This document shows positions 1 to 8,039 of a stretch of 30,621 nucleotides of DNA, piece by piece. The notes under the pieces were generated by a model. That model did no database searches and was not told the DNA's origin. It worked only from the letters and a program-made list of their open reading frames with translations. This stretch comes from DATKWS01 sp035529435 (GTDB lineage: Bacteria; Krumholzibacteriota; Krumholzibacteriia; Krumholzibacteriales; Krumholzibacteriaceae). Both the position numbers and the translations under genes were made by a program. Each line of letters begins with the position of its first letter. Position 1 is the first letter of the stretch. Where the stretch lies: assembly GCA_035529435.1 (NCBI GenBank), contig DATKWS010000020.1, positions 1 through 30,621 of the forward strand. The letters run 5' to 3'.

Positions 1-559
1 CTCCACGCTATCGTTCGATGCCGTCCTGTACGGCCCCCGGAATCCGGTGGAACTGCTGCGGGACGATTTCGGGCAGGCAATCGCGAGGCCGATTTTGATC
101 CACGGGTACGCGTGGGAGAGAACGGACGGGCGGATCGGTACGTACGGTGATCTCGACCAATTGCTCGCCTACAAGTTTCTCGATGCGAACCTGCTGCCGG
201 GGCACGAGTTCACGCATCAGCTCGTTCCGTCACTCGCCGATGATGTATTCCTGCACTGCAGGATCCTGAGGCGTTTCTGCTACAGAACGCCGCTCGGTAC
301 CTTCAGGAATGCGATCGAATGCCTCTACGCGATCGATTACGGTATCGCCGTAGTGGACGGGATCGATGGCGCCGATGGGTATTACCGGCTCTTCGATTAC
401 GGCACCGTGATATACGCGCCGTACGTGGGGCCGGTGTACAGCTACGAGAGAAACCTCGTTCAACCGGGAGAGCCGCTTTCGATCGGGGTCGGGGACAAAA
501 CTCTGAGGGTCATCTCACTGGTCGATACGTACGTCGGGAAAAGCGGCATGGAGAGATGA
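1..559 (+). CDS. Unidentified protein, C-terminal fragment (5' end outside window)
   Basis: The reading frame is open from base 2 to a TGA at 557-559, giving about 185 C-terminal residues. The first in-frame start-like codon (GTG at 47) lies inside continuous coding sequence, so the true start is upstream of the window. The fragment is rich in aromatic residues and in Asp/Gly, with no obvious membrane segment and no motif I can assign. Its last four bases overlap the ATG of the GH92 gene (ATGA), so the two are probably cotranscribed and translationally coupled. That context hints at a role in glycan use, but this is inference only. Coding is supported by the GC-rich third positions and the tight junction downstream. 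Confidence 0.7.
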   Translation, partial: STLSFDAVLYGPRNPVELLRDDFGQAIARPILIHGYAWERTDGRIGTYGDLDQLLAYKFLDANLLPGHEFTHQLVPSLADDVFLHCRILRRFCYRTPLGTFRNAIECLYAIDYGIAVVDGIDGADGYYRLFDYGTVIYAPYVGPVYSYERNLVQPGEPLSIGVGDKTLRVISLVDTYVGKSGMER

Positions 560-3513
560 AGGTCCTGATTTCGTTGATCGTGCTTGTCGTATGCTGGAAC
601 GGGCGGCCTGTTTGTGCCGCGCCCGATCAATCTCCGGTGCGCCTCGTCGATCCGTTCATCGGCACCGGCGGCCACGGGCACACCTACCCGGGAGCCAGTA
701 TGCCCTTCGGCATGGTGCAGCTCAGCCCCGATACCCGTCTCACCGGCTGGGACGGGTGTTCGGGCTACCATTACAGTGACAGTCTCTTGTACGGATTCAG
801 CCACACGCATCTGAGCGGCACGGGGTGTTCGGATTACGGCGACATTCTTCTCGTACCGACGGTGGGAGCGGTACGCCTCGCACGGGGCGGTGATCCCGAT
901 CCCGACGCCGGGTACTGTTCGCGTTTCCGGCACGACACGGAGTACGCATCACCCGGGTACTACCGTGTCGAGCTCGACGACTATGGTGTGTCGGCGGAAT
1001 TGACGGTGACATCACGCGCGGGCCTGCACCGGTATCTCTTCCCCGAAACCGAAGAAGCGAATATCATCGTCGATCTCACGCACCGCGACGAGGTGATCGA
1101 ATCGGGGCTCGCGATCGTCGGTGACAGCGAGATCGAGGGGTACCGCCGTTCGCGCGCCTGGGCAAAAGATCAGCGCGTGTATTTCTCGGCCCGATTCTCC
1201 CGGCCGTTCGGCGCATTCGGAATAGCCGCGGACGATTCGTTCATCGCCGGCGCCCGTTCCGTGTCGGGACTCAATGTAAAGGCGTATGTCCGGTACCGGA
1301 GTGATGGTCGAGAGCCGATCCTCGTCGCCGTCGGCATCTCCGGCGTCGGCATCGAGGGGGCGCGGGCTAACCGCGAGGCCGAGATCGGGGCGCGGGGGTT
1401 CGATGATATACGGCGGGAGGCGGAACGGGCGTGGGAACGCGCGCTCGGCAAAATCACGATCGTTGGGGGAACCACGGAGGAACGACGTATATTTTACACG
1501 GCCCTCTATCATGCGATGCTCGCGCCGAATGTTTTCATGGATGTCGACGGGTCGTACCGGGGGAGGGATCTCGCGGTCCACCGGGCAGATGGATTCGTCA
1601 ACCATACCGTCTTCTCGCTTTGGGATACCTACCGGGCCGCCCATCCGCTCTTCACGATCATCGAACGCGAACGCACGGTTGATTGTATAAAGACCTTCCT
1701 CGTGCAGTACGAGCAGGGGGGGAGGCTCCCCGTATGGGAGCTCGCCGGTAACGAGACGGACTGCATGATCGGATACCATGCCGTCTCCGTCATCGCTGAT
1801 GCCTGTGCGAAGGGGATTCGGGGCTTCGATGTCGGGCGAGCGTACAGTGCGATGACACACAGCGCCGATGCCGATCTGTTCGGTCTGGATGATTACCGCA
1901 CGCACGGGTACATACCGGCCGACGGCGACGGGGAATCGATCTCCAAGACGCTGGAGTACGCATACGACGACTGGTGTATCGCGCAGGTGGCGGGGGCACT
2001 CGGAAAAGAGGACGATTACCGGCGGTATATCCGGCGTGCGCAGTACTACAAGAACATCTTCGATCCGGCGAGCGGGTTCATGCGGGCGAAGATGAACGCA
2101 ACCTGGATTTCTCCCTTCGATCCCGCGGAGGTCGGTTTCAGCTATACCGAGGCGAATGCGTGGCAGTACAGCTTCTACGTCCCGCAGGACATCGAGGGAT
2201 TGATCACGCTGTTCGGGGGAAACGAGGCCTTCTCACGCAAGCTCGACGAGCTCTTCACGACCAGCTCCGAGACATCGGGACGCGATCAACCCGACATCAC
2301 CGGTCTCATCGGCCAGTACGCGCACGGCAATGAACCGAGCCACCACATGGCATACCTGTACGCTTACGCCGGGATGCCGTGGAAGACGCAACAACGCGTG
2401 CGCGAGATCATGTCCGCGATGTACAGCGATCGACCGGACGGACTCTGCGGCAACGAGGACTGTGGACAGTTATCGGCCTGGTACGTCCTCGGCGCGTTGG
2501 GATTCTATCCCGTCACTCCGGGATCGGATGTCTATGCCATCGGTTCACCCCTGTTCGACGCCGCGACGATGGACGTCGGCGAGGGCCGGTCGTTTACCGT
2601 CAGGGCGCGGAATGCATCGCCGGACAATGTGTACATCCAAGCGGCGTTCCTGAACGGCGAGGCGTATGAAAAATCGTTCCTCAGGCACGGTGATATCATT
2701 CGCGGCGGCGAGCTGATGTTCGAGATGGGTTCCACACCGAACACGGCGTGGGGCGCCGGCGCCGGCGATCGGCCGCGATCCGCGATCACCGACCACCCGT
2801 TACTTCCCGTTCCCTCGATTGAACCGGCGCCGCGTGCCTTCACCGGGTCCGCCGAGATCGCTCTCGGTGCGGCCGTGAATGGTGCGCGGATCCATTACAC
2901 GACCGACGGGAGCAAGCCCACCGACCGTTCGCCGGTATACGTGAGGCCGTTCACCATCTCCGCATCGACCACGATCAGGGCCTTCGCCGCGTTGGATGGA
3001 TTTCCGCCGAGTTTCAGTATAACCGGATCCTTCAGCAAGGTGCCGGACGGTATGGCGATTGAGCTGCAAGAGCCGTACAGCCCGATGTACACGGCGGGGG
3101 GCGACCTCGCCCTCATAGATCGAATCAGGGGGGGAAGCGATTTCAGGACCGGTTCGTGGCAGGGGTACCACGGCGTCGACCTCGATGCAACGGTCGACCT
3201 CGGGGCCGTCCGCGCGATCGAAACGATTGCAACGGGATTCCTCCATGATATAAACTCCTGGATATTCATGCCGTCGGAGGTCGAGTACTCGGTCTCCGTC
3301 GATGGAACGGCATTCACGGTGGTCGCCCGGCTCGAGAACGATGTTCCGCAGGATGAACGGGATGTCGTCGTCAGGGATTTCAGGTGTGACGGGCTGCACG
3401 CGCGGGGGAGATTCGTGCGGGTGCGGGCGCGAAGTATCGGCGTATGTCCCTCGTGGCACGAGGGGGCGGGACACCCCGCCTGGTTATTCGCCGATGAGAT
3501 CGTGCTGGAGTGA
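556..3513 (+). CDS. Secreted glycoside hydrolase family 92 (alpha-mannosidase-like) with C-terminal accessory domains
   Basis: A 985-residue protein. GH92 enzymes are calcium-dependent exo-acting alpha-mannosidases that trim mannose-containing glycans outside the cytoplasm. The ATG at 556 is chosen because it overlaps the preceding stop and begins a signal peptide (hydrophobic residues 2-20, ending near CAA). GH92 hallmarks follow: GTGGHGHTYPGA near residue 36, GFSHTHLSGTG in the N-terminal domain, HGNEPSHH near 590, and GNEDCGQLSAWY at 632. The last two are conserved motifs that carry acidic active-site residues in the family. After the catalytic part, residues about 750-830 resemble a chitobiase/hexosaminidase C-terminal or FN3-like module (IHYTTDGSKPT). 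Residues about 850-985 resemble an F5/8-type or CBM32-like discoidin domain. The open frame extends upstream of 556, but that portion lies inside the previous gene. The exact linkage specificity cannot be read from sequence. Confidence 0.93.
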   Translation: MKVLISLIVLVVCWNGRPVCAAPDQSPVRLVDPFIGTGGHGHTYPGASMPFGMVQLSPDTRLTGWDGCSGYHYSDSLLYGFSHTHLSGTGCSDYGDILLVPTVGAVRLARGGDPDPDAGYCSRFRHDTEYASPGYYRVELDDYGVSAELTVTSRAGLHRYLFPETEEANIIVDLTHRDEVIESGLAIVGDSEIEGYRRSRAWAKDQRVYFSARFSRPFGAFGIAADDSFIAGARSVSGLNVKAYVRYRSDGREPILVAVGISGVGIEGARANREAEIGARGFDDIRREAERAWERALGKITIVGGTTEERRIFYTALYHAMLAPNVFMDVDGSYRGRDLAVHRADGFVNHTVFSLWDTYRAAHPLFTIIERERTVDCIKTFLVQYEQGGRLPVWELAGNETDCMIGYHAVSVIADACAKGIRGFDVGRAYSAMTHSADADLFGLDDYRTHGYIPADGDGESISKTLEYAYDDWCIAQVAGALGKEDDYRRYIRRAQYYKNIFDPASGFMRAKMNATWISPFDPAEVGFSYTEANAWQYSFYVPQDIEGLITLFGGNEAFSRKLDELFTTSSETSGRDQPDITGLIGQYAHGNEPSHHMAYLYAYAGMPWKTQQRVREIMSAMYSDRPDGLCGNEDCGQLSAWYVLGALGFYPVTPGSDVYAIGSPLFDAATMDVGEGRSFTVRARNASPDNVYIQAAFLNGEAYEKSFLRHGDIIRGGELMFEMGSTPNTAWGAGAGDRPRSAITDHPLLPVPSIEPAPRAFTGSAEIALGAAVNGARIHYTTDGSKPTDRSPVYVRPFTISASTTIRAFAALDGFPPSFSITGSFSKVPDGMAIELQEPYSPMYTAGGDLALIDRIRGGSDFRTGSWQGYHGVDLDATVDLGAVRAIETIATGFLHDINSWIFMPSEVEYSVSVDGTAFTVVARLENDVPQDERDVVVRDFRCDGLHARGRFVRVRARSIGVCPSWHEGAGHPAWLFADEIVLE

Positions 3514-3616
3514 GGAGAATTGCTGCGGCGCATGCACGAGGCACCGGCGGCGCGGTCTCATGCGTTCCTGATGCATCGAGTAGGGTGCGAGGGGCACCGC
3601 ACGGCGGGAGAGTCGT

Positions 3617-5197
3617 ATGATCACATTCAGCTTTCTGGACTGGTTCTGGCTGGTGGCGTTCATCGTGCTGATGGTGGGGAGCGGTGTGCGTTTCTACCGG
3701 CTCGGAAAGCGTTCCGAGTTGGACTTCTTTCTCGCGGGCAGGGGACTGCCGTGGTGGCTGCCCGCCTCATCCGTCTATGCCACGCACACGGCCACCGATA
3801 CACCGATGTGGGTTTCGGGCGTCGTTTACCGGTTCGGGCTCACGGGGCTCTGGTACTCGTTCTACGCGGCGTGGTGTGCCATCAGCGCCTTTGTCTCGAC
3901 CAAGATATTCAGGCGGTCCCTCGCGTACACGCAGGCGGAATGGCAATCACTCAGGTTCGGCGGCATGTCCGGCGAGCTGCTCCGCGGGTGGGTTGCGGGG
4001 TGGCAGGTGTTTCTCAACATGTTCATCCTCGGCTGGGTCGGGATCGCCATGGGAAGGGTGTGCGATTTCATGTTCGGCTGGCCGCCGTGGATCGGCCTCG
4101 TCGTATTTTCTTCGATCTGCGCGTTCTACGTTCTCGCCGCCGGTTACTGGGGCGTCGTCATGGCCGATTTCCAGCAGGGGGTGATCGCATTCATCGTCAT
4201 CGTGATCGTTTCGTTCTGGGGCGTTCACGCGGCGGGAGGACCGCACGGCATCGTGGAACGGCTGCACGAAATGGGGGAGGCCGGCATGCTCAATCCCTTC
4301 AACTTCACCGGCTTCTTCCACGGGGATTTCCCCGTTGCCTGGTTCATCACGATGATCATCATCGGAGTCCTCGGCGGCCTCGGCATGGGGACGGCCATCG
4401 ACTGGTTCCCCGAAGCGCAGCGCATCCAGTCGGCGAGAACGATCAAGGACGCGTCCTGGAGCATCTGGGCGGGGTCGGCCCTCGTGCTGGTGCGTAATGC
4501 GCTCTGGGCGGCCGCGATACTCGGTTTTTTCGTGCTCTATCCCGATCTCGCCGACGTCAAGGATTACGAGATGGCATGGTTCAGGATGGGATTGGAGAAC
4601 CTGCCGGTGGGGATGCTCGGATTTTTCTTCGCCGCGATCGTTGCCATTCACATCTCGACGATTTCGACGCATCTCAACCTCGGCGCCGTCTACATCACGA
4701 GGGACCTGTATCATCATTACATCAATCCGAGGGCGACGCAGGACAGGCTCGTCCGGGTAGGGCGCGTCGGTACGCTCGTTCTCCTTCTCGGTTCGTTCAT
4801 CTTCGGATCGATCATGGAGAATATCACCGAGTGGCTGATCTTCGCGCTGTGGATCATGGCCGCCGGGGTCTGGCTGCCGGGAATCCTCCAGGTCGTCTGG
4901 TGGCGTTTCAACGGATGGGGGTACCTTGCCGCATGGGTGTTCAATCTCGTTTTTTCGTGGCTCGTGGTGTGGGTACTGCCGGCTTTCGGCGTGCTGCCAC
5001 CGCTGCGTGACTACCAACAGTTCTGGCTGTTGATGATTCTCGGTGCGCTGGTCTTTATTCCCGTAACGCTGTTGACGAAGCAAGAGGACATGGATCACCT
5101 GGTCAGATTCTACGTGATGTCGCGTCCGGTCGGCTGGTGGGGTCCCGTCAGGCGCGAGGCGGAACGGCGGGGACTCATTCAGGGGGGTGCACGATGA
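3617..5197 (+). CDS. Sodium:solute symporter family (SSS) transporter
   Basis: A 526-residue inner-membrane protein with about twelve hydrophobic segments, the usual size and layout of SSS transporters, which couple Na+ entry to uptake of sugars, amino acids or other organic solutes. The N-terminus (WLVAFIVLMVGSG followed by FFLAGRGLPWWL) is typical: the family usually has a conserved 'AGR' turn before the second segment. A Ser/Thr-rich helix around residues 345-355 (HISTISTHLN) matches the helix that normally contributes to the Na2 site. ATG 3617 is preceded by a GGGAG ribosome-binding site. The gene lies 103 bp after the GH92 gene and its stop overlaps the next ATG. The neighbour suggests a sugar or glycan product as substrate, but that is inference. 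Confidence 0.92.
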   Translation: MITFSFLDWFWLVAFIVLMVGSGVRFYRLGKRSELDFFLAGRGLPWWLPASSVYATHTATDTPMWVSGVVYRFGLTGLWYSFYAAWCAISAFVSTKIFRRSLAYTQAEWQSLRFGGMSGELLRGWVAGWQVFLNMFILGWVGIAMGRVCDFMFGWPPWIGLVVFSSICAFYVLAAGYWGVVMADFQQGVIAFIVIVIVSFWGVHAAGGPHGIVERLHEMGEAGMLNPFNFTGFFHGDFPVAWFITMIIIGVLGGLGMGTAIDWFPEAQRIQSARTIKDASWSIWAGSALVLVRNALWAAAILGFFVLYPDLADVKDYEMAWFRMGLENLPVGMLGFFFAAIVAIHISTISTHLNLGAVYITRDLYHHYINPRATQDRLVRVGRVGTLVLLLGSFIFGSIMENITEWLIFALWIMAAGVWLPGILQVVWWRFNGWGYLAAWVFNLVFSWLVVWVLPAFGVLPPLRDYQQFWLLMILGALVFIPVTLLTKQEDMDHLVRFYVMSRPVGWWGPVRREAERRGLIQGGAR

Positions 5198-5484
5198 GTC
5201 CGGTTCGGAAAAAATGGACGCCCGAGCAGGCGAATGAATGGACGATCGAGGATACATTCACCGTCATCGTGTCGCCCATCATCTACGTCCTGCTTCTCAT
5301 CGGCGTCGCGTTGAGCATCTTTCTCGTGCCCGTCGGTTTCGTGATGCTCGCCCTCGGCATCGTCCTGCTCATCGTCATGGTATTCGTTATCGATCCGAAG
5401 CTGTCGGCGATTTCGGAGGGGTACGAGAAACAGCAGAAGGAGTACATGGAAGAGCTGGAGCGAAAGGTGAAATGGGAGGAGTGA
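5194..5484 (+). CDS. Small two-helix membrane protein next to the symporter
   Basis: A 96-residue protein starting at ATG 5194, which overlaps the symporter stop (ATGA) and has the strong ribosome-binding site AGGGGGG at 5181-5187. The N-terminal 25 residues are polar (TPEQANEWTIEDTF). Two hydrophobic stretches follow, about residues 25-43 and 47-66. The last 30 residues are a charged, probably helical tail (EKQQKEYMEELERK). I do not recognise a named family. Position and tight coupling suggest an accessory subunit of the SSS transporter; other SSS transporters are known to have a small partner, but homology to those is not evident here. Confidence 0.75.
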   Translation: MSPVRKKWTPEQANEWTIEDTFTVIVSPIIYVLLLIGVALSIFLVPVGFVMLALGIVLLIVMVFVIDPKLSAISEGYEKQQKEYMEELERKVKWEE

Positions 5485-5607
5485 ATGGGTAACGAACTCA
5501 AGATGGTAATCGGCATGTCGCTCGCATATGTCACGTCGTTCGCGGGATTGCTGCTCGCGTACTTCTCGTACAGGAAGCATCGCGCTGGAAAGGGGGCGGA
5601 TGAGTGA
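5485..5607 (+). CDS. 40-residue single-span membrane protein
   Basis: ATG 5485 directly abuts the stop of the preceding small gene, with AGGAG at 5476-5481 as ribosome-binding site. The product of 40 residues has one hydrophobic helix (about residues 7-27, ending LLLAYFSYR) and a basic C-terminus (RKHRAGKGADE), which predicts the C-terminus on the cytoplasmic side. Nothing in it suggests an enzyme. Reality is supported by the spacing, the ribosome-binding site and the unbroken coupling to genes on both sides rather than by homology. Confidence 0.6.
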   Translation: MGNELKMVIGMSLAYVTSFAGLLLAYFSYRKHRAGKGADE

Positions 5608-5716
5608 TATGAGCGGAGTCGTGGTCGGCGTCGTCGTGCCCGGCGTGGTCTTCGTTTTCTCCTTGATCGTGACACACCTTCTCTACCGCCATTTCACGAA
5701 GGGGATGAAGGAGTGA
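5600..5716 (+). CDS. 38-residue single-span membrane protein
   Basis: ATG 5600 overlaps the previous gene by 8 bases and is preceded by AAAGGGGGCGG. The peptide is almost entirely one Val/Gly-rich hydrophobic helix (about residues 5-26) ending in a basic tail (RHFTKGMKE). ATG 5609 is an alternative start giving 35 residues. Its stop overlaps the GTG proposed for the DUF418 gene (GTGA). No family is recognised; it looks like a small transporter- or membrane-complex-associated peptide. Confidence 0.55.
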   Translation: MSDMSGVVVGVVVPGVVFVFSLIVTHLLYRHFTKGMKE

Positions 5717-7074
5717 CGGATGGCACGGTGAATTTCGAGACGTCCCCGGAACATGAACGGCCTGCTCTCGATCCGCATCAGCTGCAACCGGTCGCGGCCG
5801 CGGAGCGGATCATCTCGATCGATGTTCTCCGGGGATTCGCCCTCCTCGGTATCCTCGTGATCAACATTCAGGTGTTCGGTCTCCCGCCGATGAACATCTT
5901 CAATCCGCTGATCGCCGGGGGCTTCAAGGGGGGCGACTTCGTTTTCTGGTGGGTCAGCCAGGTCTTCTTCCTTCAGAAGTTCATGGCGATCTTCTCGATG
6001 CTGTTCGGCGCGGGTATTGTCCTGATGGGCGCACGGGCCGACTCGCACGGGCGCTCCCCCCGGGGTGCGTTCTACCGGCGGCAGCTCTGGCTGCTCGTCA
6101 TCGGACTGTTGCATGCCTACCTCCTGTGGCTGGGGGACATCCTGGTTTCATACGCCCTGTGCGGAATGGCGGTCTATCCGTTCAGGCGGCGCTCCGCGCG
6201 GTTTCTCTCTGTTCTCGGTTTTCTCGTGATCATGATCGGCGCCCCGATGAGTTACGGAACCGGATTTTTCTTCGAGAAGATGCGTTCCCGGGTCATGGAG
6301 ATCAGGGAGGCAGAAGTCCGGGGTGAGACGCCCGATGCCGGGCAGGAACGGATCCTCCGATCGTGGGAGGAGTTGCGCAGGAGCTTCGACCCGGCACCGC
6401 GTGAGGTACGGGACGAGGTCGAGATCTACCGGGACGGTTATGCCGGCATAGTGCAGCGCCGGGCGCCACAACTGCTCATGATGCAAACGATACGCTTCGT
6501 ATTCTTCATATTCTGGCGTGTCGCGGGCCTCATGCTGCTCGGTATGGGGCTGATGAAGTTCGGCGTCCTGTCGGCGAAGTGTTCCCGACGGTTCTATGCG
6601 ATCGGTTTGCTGCTCGGCTACGGAATCGGTCTCCCGCTTGTCATGACCGGCGCGCAGCGGCTCATCGAGCAGCGGTTCGATTTCGTGTACCTATTTAAAT
6701 TCGGGCAGCAGTACAACTACATCGGGAGCCTCTTTGTGTCATTCGCGCACGTCTGTCTCGTCATGCTCGCATGCCGGGCCGGTACGCTGCGATGGCTGCA
6801 GAACAGGCTGTCGGCGGTGGGAAGGATGGCGCTGACCAACTACCTCGTGCACACCGCGGTCTTCACCACGATCTTTTTCGGATACGGACTCGGCCTGTTC
6901 GCGCGATTCCCGCGCGTTCACCTCGCATGGTTCGTTTGTGCCATGTGGATCGTGCAGCTCGTCTACAGCCCCGCCTGGCTGCGGCGGTTCCGGTTCGGTC
7001 CGTGCGAGTGGCTGTGGCGCTCGTTGACATACCGGAAACGGCAACCGATGCGCGTGAACGCCGTGGAACGATGA
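5713..7074 (+). CDS. DUF418 family polytopic membrane protein
   Basis: A 453-residue inner-membrane protein. The family signature is clear at both ends: ISIDVLRGFALLGILVINIQ after a short polar leader, and in the C-terminal DUF418 domain ALTNYLVHTAVFT followed by GPCEWLWRSLTY. About eight to ten hydrophobic segments flank a soluble loop (around residues 195-245). DUF418 proteins are of unproven biochemical function, often described as putative transporters or acyltransferase-like membrane proteins. GTG 5713 overlaps the upstream stop; GTG 5728 is an alternative start with better spacing from AAGGAG at 5707. It is the last gene of the plus-strand run; a convergent operon begins 68 bp beyond. 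Confidence 0.88.
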   Translation: MTDGTVNFETSPEHERPALDPHQLQPVAAAERIISIDVLRGFALLGILVINIQVFGLPPMNIFNPLIAGGFKGGDFVFWWVSQVFFLQKFMAIFSMLFGAGIVLMGARADSHGRSPRGAFYRRQLWLLVIGLLHAYLLWLGDILVSYALCGMAVYPFRRRSARFLSVLGFLVIMIGAPMSYGTGFFFEKMRSRVMEIREAEVRGETPDAGQERILRSWEELRRSFDPAPREVRDEVEIYRDGYAGIVQRRAPQLLMMQTIRFVFFIFWRVAGLMLLGMGLMKFGVLSAKCSRRFYAIGLLLGYGIGLPLVMTGAQRLIEQRFDFVYLFKFGQQYNYIGSLFVSFAHVCLVMLACRAGTLRWLQNRLSAVGRMALTNYLVHTAVFTTIFFGYGLGLFARFPRVHLAWFVCAMWIVQLVYSPAWLRRFRFGPCEWLWRSLTYRKRQPMRVNAVER

Positions 7075-7114
7075 CGGAGAATCCGGCCGGTTGGAAATGA
7101 TGGGTGCAGCCGTA

Positions 7115-7135
7115 CGATTCGCCGTGTTCGAATCG
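7115..7135. terminator. Short inverted repeat between convergent genes (possible weak terminator)
   Basis: CGATTCG at 7115-7121 and CGAATCG at 7129-7135 form a perfect 7-bp stem with a 7-base loop, in the 68-bp gap where the plus-strand operon and the minus-strand LPS operon converge. There is no T-tract on either side, so intrinsic termination is uncertain. Confidence 0.3.
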
Positions 7136-7142
7136 GATATGC

Positions 7143-8039
7143 TCAGTCGTCGAATCCTTCGAAATGGCGGTCCTTGTAGGCGTCGCACCGGGAGCAGAGG
7201 GTGATGCGCTCGCGCTCGCCGTTCGCGAGGTATTCCGCGTACCGGCGCCTGGCAGCGCCGTTCCAAATATCAAGAACGGTTTCCTCCGTGACATCACCGA
7301 TGACTGCGCGCCCCGCGATGTCCCAGCAGCAGAGAACCGCCCGTCCATCGGTATAGAAGAACATCTCTTCCCGCATCTTGATGCAGGGTTTTCGCACCAT
7401 CTCGACGCCCTTGTCCCAGGGCCAGTTGTAGAGGGGAACGATCAAAGCCCGATCCGCCCGTTCCGACCAGTACTCGACAAAATCATGCTGCTCGTCCTTG
7501 TTGATATCCATGTCGATCATGCGTACCTCGGTCACGACCGATCGGTGATGGCGCCCCGCGATCTCGATGAAACGGTTGATGTTCCCGACGACGCGCTCGT
7601 AGCTGAGCCCGACACGGCACCGCGCGAAGGATTCGGGGGAGAAGGCGTCGATGCTGAAGCGCACGAGGTCGATGCCCGCCTCGAGCAGTTCGAGCGCCCG
7701 CTTCTCGGTGAGGGCGTTCCCGTTGGTGTTGATCTCGGCGCGGGCGGTCGGATCACGCTTGATATAGGCGACCACCTCATTCAACCGCCTGTCGAGCAGC
7801 GCCTCGTTCTGGAGAAACGGCCGGTAGGTGATACCGAGTCCCCGCGTGTCGTCGACGATCTTCCTCCAAATCTCCTCGGGCATGTACCGCGGACCGCGGG
7901 TAATGGAGCGCTGGGGGCAGAAGGGGCATTGAGCGTCACACCCGATCACCGTCTCGATCTGAATGTATCGTGGCTGCTTGGACAGTCTCGGCGTCCGTCT
8001 CGACGGTTTCTGTGTTTCCTGCATGAGCGGTTCCGTCAT
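7143..8039 (-). CDS. Radical SAM protein with C-terminal SPASM-type domain
   Basis: A 298-residue protein from the ATG at 8039 (minus strand), whose ATGA overlaps the waaA stop; AAAGGCGGGA lies just upstream. The radical SAM motif CX3CX2C is C34, C38, C41 (GCDAQCPFC), so it should bind a [4Fe-4S] cluster and cleave S-adenosylmethionine. A short-barrel region follows (INTNGNAL, LVRFSIDA). The C-terminal 80 residues (CIKMREEMFFYTDG, LCCWD, then CSRCDAY) have the SPASM arrangement of auxiliary cluster ligands. Substrate is unknown. It is the third gene of an operon with a heptosyltransferase and Kdo transferase, so modification of an envelope sugar, lipid or protein is possible, but homologues with such architecture act on very diverse substrates. 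Confidence 0.9.
   Translation of the reverse strand: MTEPLMQETQKPSRRTPRLSKQPRYIQIETVIGCDAQCPFCPQRSITRGPRYMPEEIWRKIVDDTRGLGITYRPFLQNEALLDRRLNEVVAYIKRDPTARAEINTNGNALTEKRALELLEAGIDLVRFSIDAFSPESFARCRVGLSYERVVGNINRFIEIAGRHHRSVVTEVRMIDMDINKDEQHDFVEYWSERADRALIVPLYNWPWDKGVEMVRKPCIKMREEMFFYTDGRAVLCCWDIAGRAVIGDVTEETVLDIWNGAARRRYAEYLANGERERITLCSRCDAYKDRHFEGFDD

Noticed and set aside
3520..4497. Long plus-strand open frame (325 codons) over the symporter gene
   Set aside because: Its product is Arg/His-rich with no motif, and it is a frame-shifted shadow of the clear SSS transporter.
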